From assembly GCF_026151205.1 (NCBI RefSeq), contig NC_087076.1, positions 14,493,675 to 14,557,674 on the forward strand: a stretch of DNA of 64,000 nt. The letters are read 5' to 3'. The translations under genes and the position numbers were made by a program. The stretch comes from Bolinopsis microptera. Taxonomy: Eukaryota; Ctenophora; Tentaculata; Lobata; Bolinopsidae. The notes under the pieces were generated by a model, which did no database searches, had not been told where the DNA came from, and worked only from the letters and a program-made list of their open reading frames with translations. This document shows positions 34,453 through 44,627 of the stretch, in pieces. Within the stretch, counting starts at the first letter, position 1. Each line of letters begins with the position of its first letter.

Positions 34453-35868
34453 ATGACGGTTAACGCTGAAGAACCAGACACAGAAACGAGACCATGCAGC
34501 CAGAGACAGAAACACAAGAACATGACCATCTCGACCCTGATCCTCTGCCTCTCGCTAGGCTCCTACTTCCTCGCAACTTCACTCCAAAACGTAGCCATAA
34601 CGGACAGTTCTGACCTCAGGCCCACAGTCGGGTACATAAGCGGAGGTGCATACTACGCATCATCTGCAATAGGAGCCATCCTCTTTCCCGTCGTAAACCG
34701 TCTGATGAACAGGAAAATACTAACAATAGTCTCACTTTTCTCCTACCTCATGTTCTACGCTTCAATGTTCCTGCTGAAGGAGTGGGCTATCTATCTGGGA
34801 GCGGTTCTCTCTGGGGTGGGTGGTTCGTTTCTCTTCATTCTCTCCCTCAAATCTATAGCTGACAACTCCCCAATCAAACACTTGCAGAGAAACATGGCTA
34901 TTTTCTGGGCTGCTGTCTCCGTCGCTAACATTGTAAACAATTTAGTGAACTACTTCTACATCCTTCATCTTGCCACAATCACTGATACCATCAGAATAAC
35001 AGTTTATGGGACACTGGCGGGACTCTGTGTCATTGCAATGTTCCTGGCACTGTTAGGGGATAAGGAAGAGGTGAAGAAAGAAGAGAAACCTAAGTGCGAA
35101 GTGTATGGACAGATAACGGCAGATGGGGAGCTAAGGATTGACGTTGATAGAATACCGAATAACAGTGATGTTAACAAAAAAGGAGTAGATAAGGCTGCTT
35201 GTATCACCACTGATACTGAGAACATCAAGAAAAAAATCAAAGAGAAGTTGAAGTTTTTGATTAAACTATTTAGAAGAAGGTCTGTTTGGATCATCATAGT
35301 TTACCAATTCTTCTCCGGGACCACCTGGGGTTATCTCCAAAAAGCCTTACCAGTCTCCATCAGCGTCACATTTACAGACAGGTCCGTGATAAACCTCTCA
35401 GGTCTGGTAATCGGAATTTGCACGTTAGTCGGCGCACTGGGCTTCAAGACGTTGCGAGACCTGTCCAGCAATACTCTGTGCACGATAGTGATGATGATCA
35501 TGTCTGTGTGTGCTTGTGTGTTGTCCTTTCTGGTGTTCCAGAACAATGCAAACACCACTCTCGACCCTACTGGCTCTGTCTACATCAACCCCGAGACTTA
35601 TCACGTGGTAATTATATCCGTCCTTCTCTCCCTCACTGATACCGGATTCAACGTTCTGGGCTTCGCTGTAGCTCCACTGATGTTCGACGGGGACACGGCT
35701 ACCGCTTTCTCCTTCCTTGACACCACTTTCTGCATCGGAAACGGCGTCATGATTACACTGGCTGGATTTATTGAATTGCACGCTTATCTTCTATTGTTAG
35801 CAGTGTTGACAATTGTAACGGGACTTGGTTACATTATAGGGCTCAGAAAGTACATAATTCAGTTGTAG
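34453..35868 (+). CDS. UNC93-like major facilitator superfamily transporter
   Basis: Single-exon frame of 471 residues. After a hydrophilic N-terminus (about 1-22) come 11-12 hydrophobic segments, split by a charged cytoplasmic loop at about 195-270 (KEEVKKEEKPK ... KKKIKEKLKFLIKLFRRR). Segments 1-5 look like the UNC93 family: LGSYFLATSLQNVA, then YISGGAYYASSAIGAILFPV, then LYLGAVLSGVGG-like glycine-rich helices. The family includes UNC93A and UNC93B1, membrane proteins of the MFS fold; substrate and location cannot be read from sequence. The start Met is preceded by AAG in the -3 region (ATAAGATG). Frame is intact, with no introns. Another MFS subfamily is possible. Confidence 0.7.
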   Translation: MTVNAEEPDTETRPCSQRQKHKNMTISTLILCLSLGSYFLATSLQNVAITDSSDLRPTVGYISGGAYYASSAIGAILFPVVNRLMNRKILTIVSLFSYLMFYASMFLLKEWAIYLGAVLSGVGGSFLFILSLKSIADNSPIKHLQRNMAIFWAAVSVANIVNNLVNYFYILHLATITDTIRITVYGTLAGLCVIAMFLALLGDKEEVKKEEKPKCEVYGQITADGELRIDVDRIPNNSDVNKKGVDKAACITTDTENIKKKIKEKLKFLIKLFRRRSVWIIIVYQFFSGTTWGYLQKALPVSISVTFTDRSVINLSGLVIGICTLVGALGFKTLRDLSSNTLCTIVMMIMSVCACVLSFLVFQNNANTTLDPTGSVYINPETYHVVIISVLLSLTDTGFNVLGFAVAPLMFDGDTATAFSFLDTTFCIGNGVMITLAGFIELHAYLLLLAVLTIVTGLGYIIGLRKYIIQL

Positions 35869-35929
35869 TTATAGATTGTGTTATAGGGAGTGTTGACCCT
35901 CAAATTTTAGTTTATAGAGATACTTTTAG

Positions 35930-36180
35930 TTAAGGGACCATTCACATATTGCCGTATTACGTAATTCGATTTGCACACTGTATCTCGACCAAAACTGTAT
36001 ATCGTCATGCAAGGCGATATAGGGTTGTCGAGATACAGTGTATGTCGAGATACAGTGTGGTTACCCGTGATTCAGTTCTTGACCTTTTCAGACCCTCCTC
36101 TCCCCACTTAACACATAGCTGTTGTGTGGACATTGCAAAGCTTTTCCAAACTTAGCGTAATATGTGAACAATCCCTAAGT
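35930..36180. mobile_element. Small hairpin element (MITE)
   Basis: The left end TTAAGGGACCATTCACATATT (first 20 bases from 35930) is inverted at 36150-36180 (AATATGTGAACAATCCCTAAG). Inside, CTGTATCTCGAC and its inverse GTCGAGATACAG form a strong hairpin at 35980-36058. A third TTAA-type terminal family. Confidence 0.7.
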
Positions 36181-36731
36181 AGTCTACAGCATGTTTTAAA
36201 TGGGTTAAATAATTTAGTGTGTGCATTTCTAAAGCTATTGATGTTGTTTGGCCCTTGAGGGGTTTATGAGTAGACGAGCATATTTTTTTATTTGAACGGA
36301 ACCTCAATTTAATGGTGTTAACTTGGTCATTAACTGAATTATTGAGATTTTATTTGAATTATTAATGACATAAATCTAATTATTTGTTGACAGAATTTGT
36401 CAAATAACAACAAAAATAATGCATTTAAGGACATTATCAAACTCACTTTACTGACAAGATGTAAGAATCATCTCGTTGGCTTTGCCTAACTAGGAAAGTC
36501 GAGGGAAGAGTGTGGATAAGTTTACTTTCAGCTTCAGATCGACCCAAGTACCCGAAATACCACCTGGAAAAAGGAGGAACTACAATTTCATACATACTTA
36601 AAACACCTAAATCTTTGAATCTACTGAATAACCTAGAAAGTGGTAACACACATTAAGTTCTTCGTGCTTGAGTTAAATTACGTCACGCGGTACGTTAATT
36701 AAGTAAGGCACGATATTCAATGAAGAAGTAA

Positions 36732-36745
36732 GCGCGCGCGCGCGC
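36732..36745. repeat. (GC)n microsatellite
   Basis: An alternating GC run, rare in this AT-rich DNA. Confidence 0.9.
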
Positions 36746-37114
36746 AAAATGTGACTTGAAGTTGTGTTGTCTATCTTCTATTCCATCAAAAGAATTTTAC
36801 CGCGCCGTACAACTTCTAATATATTATAATGTGACCGGGCGAAGTTCGCGACAGAACACATTAATTAGGCACGGTAATTAGTAATAGCTAATCACTTTTG
36901 TTGGGTGATGTCTTTGACTTGGTCGTACTGTATTTGAGTCGCATCGCAAGCTTCAAAGTGTGGAATTGATGAGCTCGTTCGTGAATTAGTCACAGTCTTC
37001 TTATTCTGAAATTATTAAATAAGTCAGAAAGCAGATAATGTTACAAAAACTTAATTTTTACTTTAGGCGACATTCTGTTTACAAAAAAGCCTTCTTTTCA
37101 TACCGGATAAAAGA

Positions 37115-37701
37115 TTACCTTACAAGACATTTTTGTGGCGGACCAATTTGCGACGACCGAAATTTTGGCGGTCCGAAAATATGGCGAAATTGAACAAAAA
37201 CCGTCACATTTCGGACGTCACAGAAAATAAGGGTATTTTTCATCATTTTGTTTTCTGACACAAAGGAAATTCAAAATTTTCTAAAAATCGGTAAAATCAT
37301 GTTGAAACAAAATGAAACTTATAAATCCATTTCTTCATCTTCCTCTAAGGGGTCCGGCTCGACTCTTTCAGTTTCACTTATTAAGTTTGGTATTAAATTG
37401 TTTATCTTGACTTAGTCTCTTATAAGACGTTTATGTTAGCACATAAATGTAATTTATTGTAAATTTAAACGTATTACTTGACATTAAATTCATCATGGAA
37501 TATTGTGTTTATTTGTCCCACCATCATATCACTAACTTTTTAAGAACAAAATGAATCGATGAAGCCACAATTATTGGAATAAGCTAAAAATAATGCGACG
37601 GATTCTATTACGACGACCGAAATATTGGCGGTCCGAAAATATGGCGAAATTTCGGGAAAACCGTCGCATTTCGTACGTTATGAAAATGTCTTGTAAGGTA
37701 A
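37115..37701. mobile_element. 587-bp inverted-repeat element (MITE)
   Basis: The ends TTACCTTACAAGACATTTT are inverted. Just inside, the block GGCGGTCCGAAAATATGGCG appears in the same direction near both ends (about 37168 and 37629). No coding capacity. Confidence 0.8.
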
Positions 37702-38120
37702 GAGGTCAATTTCATGGACAATAAAATAATTTATGTTTGAAAAGAAACGTACTTTATTCGAGTTGTAGTGCCATATTCCGTCATATGTTCCCCTGTTATT
37801 CATGTTGTCAGAAAGGACACTGAAATTGAAGGGAATTTCAAATCACTGAAAAAAAAGGAGTTTAAATCACAATATCAGACGTCCGTTAAGAATAAATTGC
37901 CACACTTCATCATGACAATTTAGCAATTTGTCCTAGTCAGTAGTCAGTAGTCATACATACTCATATATTTAAGGAAAGTTCTCAACATTCCGTCTTAACA
38001 TTCCTTCCAAGAGTGAGTGGATACAAGCTAGTCAGTACAGAACAGCTTAAATCCCCGCTGTAGAACAGAAAACATAGTAAACTACCATTTAATTATATAA
38101 CCACTATTCTAGAACTGCCG

Positions 38121-38318
38121 TTATCTAAAATACCTTTTGAGAGAAGTAGGAGGGTTATCAAGATTTTCATAACAAGGTCGTTTCTTGTCCACGTTAATGT
38201 AAGTATCAGTGTTATAGTACGATATCTCTATCTCATCGTTGTTTTTTCTTTCTCGCAACACGTAATTAGGATTTATCACGGGTTCCACGGACTTACACCG
38301 CTCTGAAGTAATACTCAT
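38121..38318 (-). CDS. Possible last exon: cytoplasmic tail with tyrosine motifs
   Basis: Minus-strand frame of up to 65 codons to a stop. It is polar and contains several tyrosine motifs in a short span: NPNYVL, SYYNTDTYINV and CYENL. YINV and YENL fit the phospho-Tyr-x-Asn pattern bound by Grb2-type SH2 domains. This composition suits the intracellular tail of a receptor. No transmembrane exon or start could be linked, so the exon boundary is open (an ATG at 38316-38318 may be internal). Confidence 0.35.
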   Translation of the reverse strand: MSITSERCKSVEPVINPNYVLRERKNNDEIEISYYNTDTYINVDKKRPCYENLDNPPTSLKRYFR

Positions 38319-38651
38319 AATAATTACCTTGATCTTACAATGGGGGTGTACGCTAATTAAATTTTATGAAGTTTCATCAGATTATAATTACCTTTTCTGC
38401 ATAGAAACACAAAGGACAGCCCGGCAATGATATCTATAGCATGTACTGTTTAAACATTAATAGCTCTGGGTATTCTGGAATTGTTAGTTGTCAGGTGATA
38501 AATAAGGATGGTTGGCAAATATGAGTAATTCTGGGCTGTTCTAGAACTGTTGTTAGGGTGGTACTAAAGTTATGGGATCTCCAGAATTATTTTCTTCCAG
38601 ATCATTCTGGAACAAATTCCCTCAGAACGTCAAGAACTTGGAGAAAAATCT

Positions 38652-38677
38652 TACGTGATAATATGTGAACGATCCCT
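38652..38677. repeat. Single end of the TTCACATATT family
   Basis: ATAATATGTGAACGATCCC then TTAA matches the terminus of the small element at 35930-36180. No partner end was found nearby. Confidence 0.5.
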
Positions 38678-39092
38678 TAAGGGCCAGGACGGGGAGTCAA
38701 GAATGTAAACTAGGATGGTCGTCACAGCATTGAGCAGGGAGTAACGCTGTAAACGTTAAAATTGAGTAGAAAACAACTCTTCTGGCCTGTCTGCTACTCG
38801 ATTAAAAGTGCCTCAACTTAGCTTAGTGTAGCACTAGTTCAATAGTTATTACTAGATATAAACCTATTTTCTACACGTCGCATTTTACATGTTCACAAGG
38901 TCCCTGCGCTAATAACTTATGAAACTTGAGTGCCTCAAATCTTAAATTTAACATAGCACTGTTATGTCAATGTAAATAAGTAACAAGTCGTGATCATATA
39001 CACACATATGTTTAATAGATACCACATAACGTTTAATACGCAAAGGAAACGACATTTATGTAACATGTTATTAAATAATACTAGGCATATTT

Positions 39093-40382
39093 GTGACTGA
39101 CATATTTTTGACTTCTCTCGTAGCTAAGACTCTTAATAGAATGGTGCTTAATAGGATCCAGCCGGCTATAGAGGGGGTACTTAGGGACACGCAGAATGGT
39201 TTTCGGGAAGGACGGTCCACTACTAGTCACATCTTGGCACTCAGAAGGATTCTAGAGGGGGCTAGACAGAGAAATTTACCGGTAGCTATGGTGTTTGTTG
39301 ATTTTAAGAAGGCCTTTGATTCACTTCACCGGGGAATTTTGATGCAAATACTAAAGGCCTATGGAATACCGGACAGTATTGTAGATATCATTAATCTTCT
39401 CTATGTCAACACGAAGGGCAAAGTTATAACACCAGATGGGGATACCGAGCTATTTGATATCCTGGCAGGAGTTCTTCAAGGGGATACACTAGCACCATAC
39501 TTGTTCATTATAGCCCTTGACTATTGCATGAGACAAGCCTTAAGCAAGCATCCTGAAATAGGATTTACCATTAAGCCTTATCGGAGTAGGAGAGTCAAGG
39601 CGGAGAAGATAACAGACACTGGTTTTGCAGATGACATTGCTCTGATAGCAGATACTGTAAAGGAGGCAGAGATGCTGATGCTAGAGGTAGAAAGAGTTGC
39701 TGCTACAGTGGGACTTAAAATGAATGAAGGGAAAACCAAATTCATTACTCAGAACATCGAGAACCCCGATACCATCAAGTCCCTGGGTAACAACACAATA
39801 GAGCACGTGGAAGACTTTACCTATCTTGGTTCTAGAATCAGAGACAGTGAGAGTGATATCAGGGTTAGGAAAGGAAGAGCATGGGGAGCATGCCACACTC
39901 TCAAAAAACTTTGGAAATCTAACCTTAGAAAGTCTATCAAGACCAGAGTGTTCACAGCACTAGTCGAGTCGGTGCTTCTATACGGTTCTGAGACTTGGAC
40001 TATGACGAAAAGGCTGGAGAAGATGGTTGATGGTTGCTATACACGAATGTTAAGAATGGCCCTTAACATCAATCAATATCGAGACCATGTCAGCAACCAC
40101 AGTCTGTATGGTGATCTTCCTAAAGTCAGCTCCAAGATAACCCAACGAAGGCTCAGACTTGCAGGTCATGCTCACCGACATCCGGAGCTGACACTGAACA
40201 AACTGATCCTCTGGAAGCCGAGTCATGGGCATACTAACAGGGGGCGACCTTACCTAACACTACTAAATAACCTAAAAGCAGATACTGGGCTGAAATCAGT
40301 AGATGAGATAGCTAGACTGATGGAGGACAGAAAGCTGTGGAGAACTGTTGTCAATGGATCTCGGGAATACTACCCGCCTTAA
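39093..40382 (+). CDS. LINE reverse transcriptase, 5'-truncated
   Basis: 429-residue frame that starts inside the fingers domain and lacks the endonuclease. RT motifs are visible: RDTQNGFREGRSTTSHI, VFVDFKKAFDS, AGVLQGDTLAPYLFI and the catalytic TGFADDIALIAD. Then come EDFTYLGS, LLYGSETW and the C-terminal helix RRLRLAGHAHRHPE. The GVLQGDTLAPYLF form and the RxGHxxR end are typical of LINEs with an apurinic-type endonuclease, probably RTE-related; the clade is uncertain. The frame is intact to its stop at 40380-40382, so the copy may be fairly young but is truncated. Confidence 0.9.
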   Translation: MTDIFLTSLVAKTLNRMVLNRIQPAIEGVLRDTQNGFREGRSTTSHILALRRILEGARQRNLPVAMVFVDFKKAFDSLHRGILMQILKAYGIPDSIVDIINLLYVNTKGKVITPDGDTELFDILAGVLQGDTLAPYLFIIALDYCMRQALSKHPEIGFTIKPYRSRRVKAEKITDTGFADDIALIADTVKEAEMLMLEVERVAATVGLKMNEGKTKFITQNIENPDTIKSLGNNTIEHVEDFTYLGSRIRDSESDIRVRKGRAWGACHTLKKLWKSNLRKSIKTRVFTALVESVLLYGSETWTMTKRLEKMVDGCYTRMLRMALNINQYRDHVSNHSLYGDLPKVSSKITQRRLRLAGHAHRHPELTLNKLILWKPSHGHTNRGRPYLTLLNNLKADTGLKSVDEIARLMEDRKLWRTVVNGSREYYPP

Positions 40383-40540
40383 GTCAAGTCAGTAAGTCAT
40401 ATTTGTTATTGAGACTTCTTGGCAGCACGAGCAACCAGTATGTTATTTTACAAACTGATCTGTTAATTTAAGCACTTACTTTATTTTACAACTGATAATT
40501 TACAGTGATAAACTGATTAAGATCTACATAGGTACAATGT

Positions 40541-40921
40541 ACAGGGTGTTCACGATACATTGATACGGTTTTGGATATCTTTAGATTGGTTAATGATGGA
40601 GCAATCAGCTATATTTAGCGCTTATTTGCTTTATACATCAGTTACAATTTTGTTACCACTACAGTCCAGATATCAAAACTTTGATGTATTTCTCGAAATT
40701 TCGTGTATTGTGATAAAAGTCTTTTTAAGAAAAAAAACAATGGGAACAATGTTCGAAATGTCGAGAAATATGTCAAAGTTTTGATATCTGAACTGGTTGT
40801 AACAACATTGTAACCGGTGTGCAATGAAAACGAGCGCTAATTATCACTGATCGCTCCTTTATAGATTAACCTTCAAATGTTTAAACTTTAATACCGTACC
40901 AATATATCGTGAACACCCTGT
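40541..40921. mobile_element. 381-bp hairpin element (MITE)
   Basis: The ends ACAGGGTGTTCACGATA are inverted. An inner inverted pair, CAGATATCAAAACTTTGA (about 40673) and its inverse (about 40778), makes nearly the whole element foldable. The termini resemble Tc1/mariner-type ends, but the TA duplication is not clean. Confidence 0.75.
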
Positions 40922-41931
40922 TATTATGTTCAGTGTTTACAATATCTGGCAATCACGTAGATCATACGACAAAGGAAACTGCTCTTTTTTCTGTTCAACA
41001 TTAAATAAAGTTATATTATTAAGCTGTGTTAGTAAATACAAATTATATCAACAAAGTAGTAGTATTTAAAAGTAAATAGCAGTATAACTGAGTATAAGTT
41101 ATTTTAGTAAAACTACTAACCTCCTTCGTCAATGCACATATATTGAGTATTGGCAATGTCTCCATCAGAATGGTTGGGCCTATCTGGTGAATAAAATCAT
41201 CATAACATGGGAAAGGAAACACAGTATTTACTGCCCCGCTCATATGAGACAAATATTAGTCTGATGTTAACTAATTGGGGCTAAACTAAACGAGTACCAT
41301 GCCATAGTGGCTATCCAAAATAAAATAATAACTTAAATATATCAATAAGAGGTCACCTCAGACGAATTTAACTGTGCAATTATAGCTATTACGGTCAAGT
41401 TGATACCATTCTTAATCATTTCGATTGTCGAGCAATTATTCAATTCAGTTATCTTCAAATCTTAACGACTAACCTTGTGAGCTTTTCTTCTTTCTAGTGA
41501 AGATCCTTTTGAGCATGTCCTAAAATATCGGAAGAAAAATTAATATAATTATTGCAAATAATATCATTTTTTTTTTCAAGAAAACATTCATAAATTGGTT
41601 ATAAAATATCGGAGTTTATAGTTATTGGTAAATGATTTGAATATTGTACTCTAGTTTATCAATAAATTTCAAATCGCAAACCGTTTTATACCAGAATGAA
41701 GCAACAAATGTGATTATTAATATTATAAAAAGAGCAAATCAATTGTTAAAAACAGTTAAAATACACTAATTTATAAGAATCATCGAAGAGGAAAATCTGT
41801 TTTCAGGATCAACGAAGTAGTAGGTAAAATGTTCTTTCTTTGAAAATAAATAGTTTTATTTCCTTCAAAAAATTACTGTCATGACGAGGATCATGTCACT
41901 GATAAATTAGCATTATATTTATAGCATTATA
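40922..41931. other. Gene-free stretch
   Basis: AT-rich sequence downstream of ZNHIT6. No supported feature. Confidence 0.5.
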
Positions 41932-42966
41932 TCAGGTTAAAATCTCCCCCTCTTCCTCTGGCTCTGCAGGCAAAGAATTCACATCTGTTGAGCATGCTTC
42001 ACCATCTGACTGATTTTCTTGCTCATCACCAAAAAGTGCCAGAACACTGTTTTTAAATGAATTACTCTTTGTATCTGATGTTTTCTCACGCTCTTTCAAA
42101 TCGTCACACTTGCCAACTTCCACTTTCTTGCTATCATCTTCGCCTGCAGTGTTGTTATTTTGATTCCTCCCTTTCTTCTGTCTTTTGTATGAGCGTCTTC
42201 TGTTGTTCCTCTTTCTCTTGCCATCATTCAGCAATCCCAGTTTTGTCAACTCTGCTCTCACATCCAATGCTTTACACTCCACTGCCTTAAAGGAAGCTGG
42301 TTTTGTAGTGATGAATATGGTAGGGTACTCGATGACAGTTTTGAACTTCAGAGATTCCATGATTGTCAAATCTGGGTCAAGCAAATGAAATGTGTTTGTA
42401 TCACCATCTGCTTGAACGAAATATGAAACATCTGGATCACTTTTGAAGTACATGCTCACAAATCGATATTCTGAGTGGGGTGCAGAATCACTTTTATATG
42501 TTTCAATCAGATCTGTAATTTTCAATGTTTCGGAGATATCATGAGCTAGAAGTTTCTGGCTCCGGTCAGAGAAGATTAATTCTACAGTCCATCTTATGAC
42601 ATCATCTTTAAAATGGGTCTTGTTCAGCTTATGCCGAGAAAAGGTAACAGGCATGAACTTAATGATCGTTTCATTTGTAAGGCACTTCTTTTTGATCATC
42701 CCCCTGGCATTTTGACCATTAAAATTGGGAACAAGCTGCCTATGAGAGTTATCTATCGACTCTTTGATATTTTCCAAAAACTTGTAATCTGATATTAGCT
42801 GAATGTTATCAAAATCTGACAGTTTTACAAATGATGCTTTATCTGCAACACCGCTGCAACTTTTTTCAACTTTATGAGCTTTAACACATTCCAGACTACA
42901 CGTTCTCTGTCTACACTTTGGACAGCAGTATTTACTTTCTTTCCCACAGCTACACAACTCAACCAT
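41932..42966 (-). CDS. ZNHIT6: Box C/D snoRNA protein 1 (zinc finger HIT domain)
   Basis: Single-exon frame of 344 residues. The N-terminus is an HIT zinc finger: CSCGKESKYCCPKC, then RTCSLECVKAHK and a final Cys. The middle, about 95-235, matches the BCD1/ZNHIT6 globular region: KFMPVTFSRHKLNKTHF, IRWTVELIF, LLDPDLTIMESL and VIEYPTIFI. A basic patch (KRKRNNRRRSYKRQKKGR, about 252-270) and an acidic end (AEPEEEGEILT) follow. BCD1 works with NOP58, NUFIP1 and R2TP in assembling box C/D snoRNPs in the nucleus. Human ZNHIT6 is longer (about 470 residues) with an extra N-terminal region; here the zinc finger is at the start, as in yeast Bcd1. Frame intact. Confidence 0.92.
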   Translation of the reverse strand: MVELCSCGKESKYCCPKCRQRTCSLECVKAHKVEKSCSGVADKASFVKLSDFDNIQLISDYKFLENIKESIDNSHRQLVPNFNGQNARGMIKKKCLTNETIIKFMPVTFSRHKLNKTHFKDDVIRWTVELIFSDRSQKLLAHDISETLKITDLIETYKSDSAPHSEYRFVSMYFKSDPDVSYFVQADGDTNTFHLLDPDLTIMESLKFKTVIEYPTIFITTKPASFKAVECKALDVRAELTKLGLLNDGKRKRNNRRRSYKRQKKGRNQNNNTAGEDDSKKVEVGKCDDLKEREKTSDTKSNSFKNSVLALFGDEQENQSDGEACSTDVNSLPAEPEEEGEILT

Positions 42967-44100
42967 AGTTTACTTGAATTGCCTGTAAAAATATTTTCAT
43001 TAAGTTTTGTAACACTATTTAAGTCTGTAATAAAGCCATTATGGGTGGCTCTTAAGTCTTTTAAACAAGAGTGTAATTCCTAAACACTAGCTATGTGCTA
43101 ATTAAGTGGCTGACATAGAGGCCTGAGGTGGTTCTAAAATGGCCAAAAAATAAAAATAATTGTTTGTATTAATTAAGTTAGGACTGTGTCATAACCACCC
43201 TAAAAATATGAACATAATTTTTCACATTGTGTGACAGAGCCGCTGGAGACAAACAACTGACAAAAAATGGATCCAAATCAGACCTCTTGTTCCTGAGATG
43301 GCGCCCCACAGTTTGATGTTAACCAGTTATTACTAGTAAAACTGGAACTTTAAGACGGCACACAACACATCACGTAATTTATTACGAGATGGAGTCTTTG
43401 TTCTAACTAGATGGCACTTTCTGAGTAATAATTAAATATTTTATTTTACAAATTTATATCAGATCGAACCTATATTTGATAATCGAACCTATATTCGATA
43501 GTTCAGTTAAACAAAAATTTCAGTTGAACAAAAATTTCAATTTTATGCCATTTATTACAGATTAAACAAGTTTACAATAAATCAATTTGATATTTAACGG
43601 AATCCTAATTCAATGTGCAGTATGGTTGTCACTCTTTAAATAGATTAGATATAGGTTGACGGGGCAAAGGAGTGTGCGTGCTGTTCGCTATTGCTCACAC
43701 CAAACGGCAACCTAGTAAATGTTTTGTATGAACACCGGTCTCCATCACGACACAAAATTAGGATTGTAGAATTTATTGTATAACTATTAGTGCAGTGGAG
43801 GTAGCGGTGTGGTGCATTAATAGAGTGACAGCCTACTGATTTAGAGTTGTTTTTAAGTGAGCATAATGGGTGTATTTTTGGATCTAATGGCAACTTTAAA
43901 ATTTGTTCTTTTAATCATTTATTAAATATCAGTTTAAAAATATATAAATCTGGAATCTGTTCACTCTGTGAACCAGTCCTAAAAAAAAATTCCAAAAACC
44001 CTCCTAAATTAAATATTAAAAACGTCTCAGTAATTGAAATAGTCATACAATTAAGAAATTATCCAAATTCTTAATATCTACCTAAGAGAAAAATACCTAC
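42967..44100. other. Gene-free stretch
   Basis: Non-coding DNA between ZNHIT6 and the LINE tail. No repeat or exon that I can support. Confidence 0.45.
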
Positions 44101-44224
44101 CTAAGTCAGTTTCTACCTGTAGTACACTAAATATTAGGTTAAATACATAGGTGGTGGAGTCAGCACACATTTACCAAAATCAAAATTGTTTAATAGGAGG
44201 AGCCTGTGGGCCGAGATCACTGGA

Positions 44225-44620
44225 TTAAATTTGATGAAGGGGATTGTTTTCAAATGACAGCTGCATTATGTCATAATCGCTTGTGGTCCATGCCGAATCA
44301 TTATAAGCATGTTGCAGCTTTAGAAGTGCCTTTTTCAGGCGACTTTTAGCAAGGCTAATCTTGTAGGAGTAGTCAAAGAGCTTGAGTTTAGGTGCAATTG
44401 TGTTCCAAATTTTGGTGGATCTTGATATAAAGTCATTAGATGGGAGTTGTGAAATGATAGTGGTTTCCTTTCTAGAAGATGACTGATAATGCTGTTGCAG
44501 TGATGCTGTTGCAGTGATGCTGGGCACCTTAGTTTTAGTATTTTAAAAACTTCCATAAATGTGTGATATGTATATAAATTTTTGAAAGCCAGGATGTTTT
44601 GTTGCTTGAAAAGTGGTTTA
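44225..44620 (-). pseudogene. LINE ORF2 C-terminal tail, frame-shifted
   Basis: After the stop of the RT frame at 44628, the expected LINE ending continues in other frames: EHCKPLFKQQNILAFKNLY and MEVFKILKLRCPASLQQH, then RSTKIWNTIAPKLKLFDYS and SRLKKALL. A CTGTTGCAGTGATG step is repeated at about 44490-44525. At least two frame changes break this end. Confidence 0.8.
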
Positions 44621-44627
44621 CAGTGCT

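Larger units (their letters stand above)
35869..39092. other. Intergenic region with small elements
   Basis: Apart from the hairpin elements at 35930 and 37115, the GC run, the tyrosine-tail frame at 38121 and a lone terminus near 38660, I see no gene in these 3.2 kb. Confidence 0.45.
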
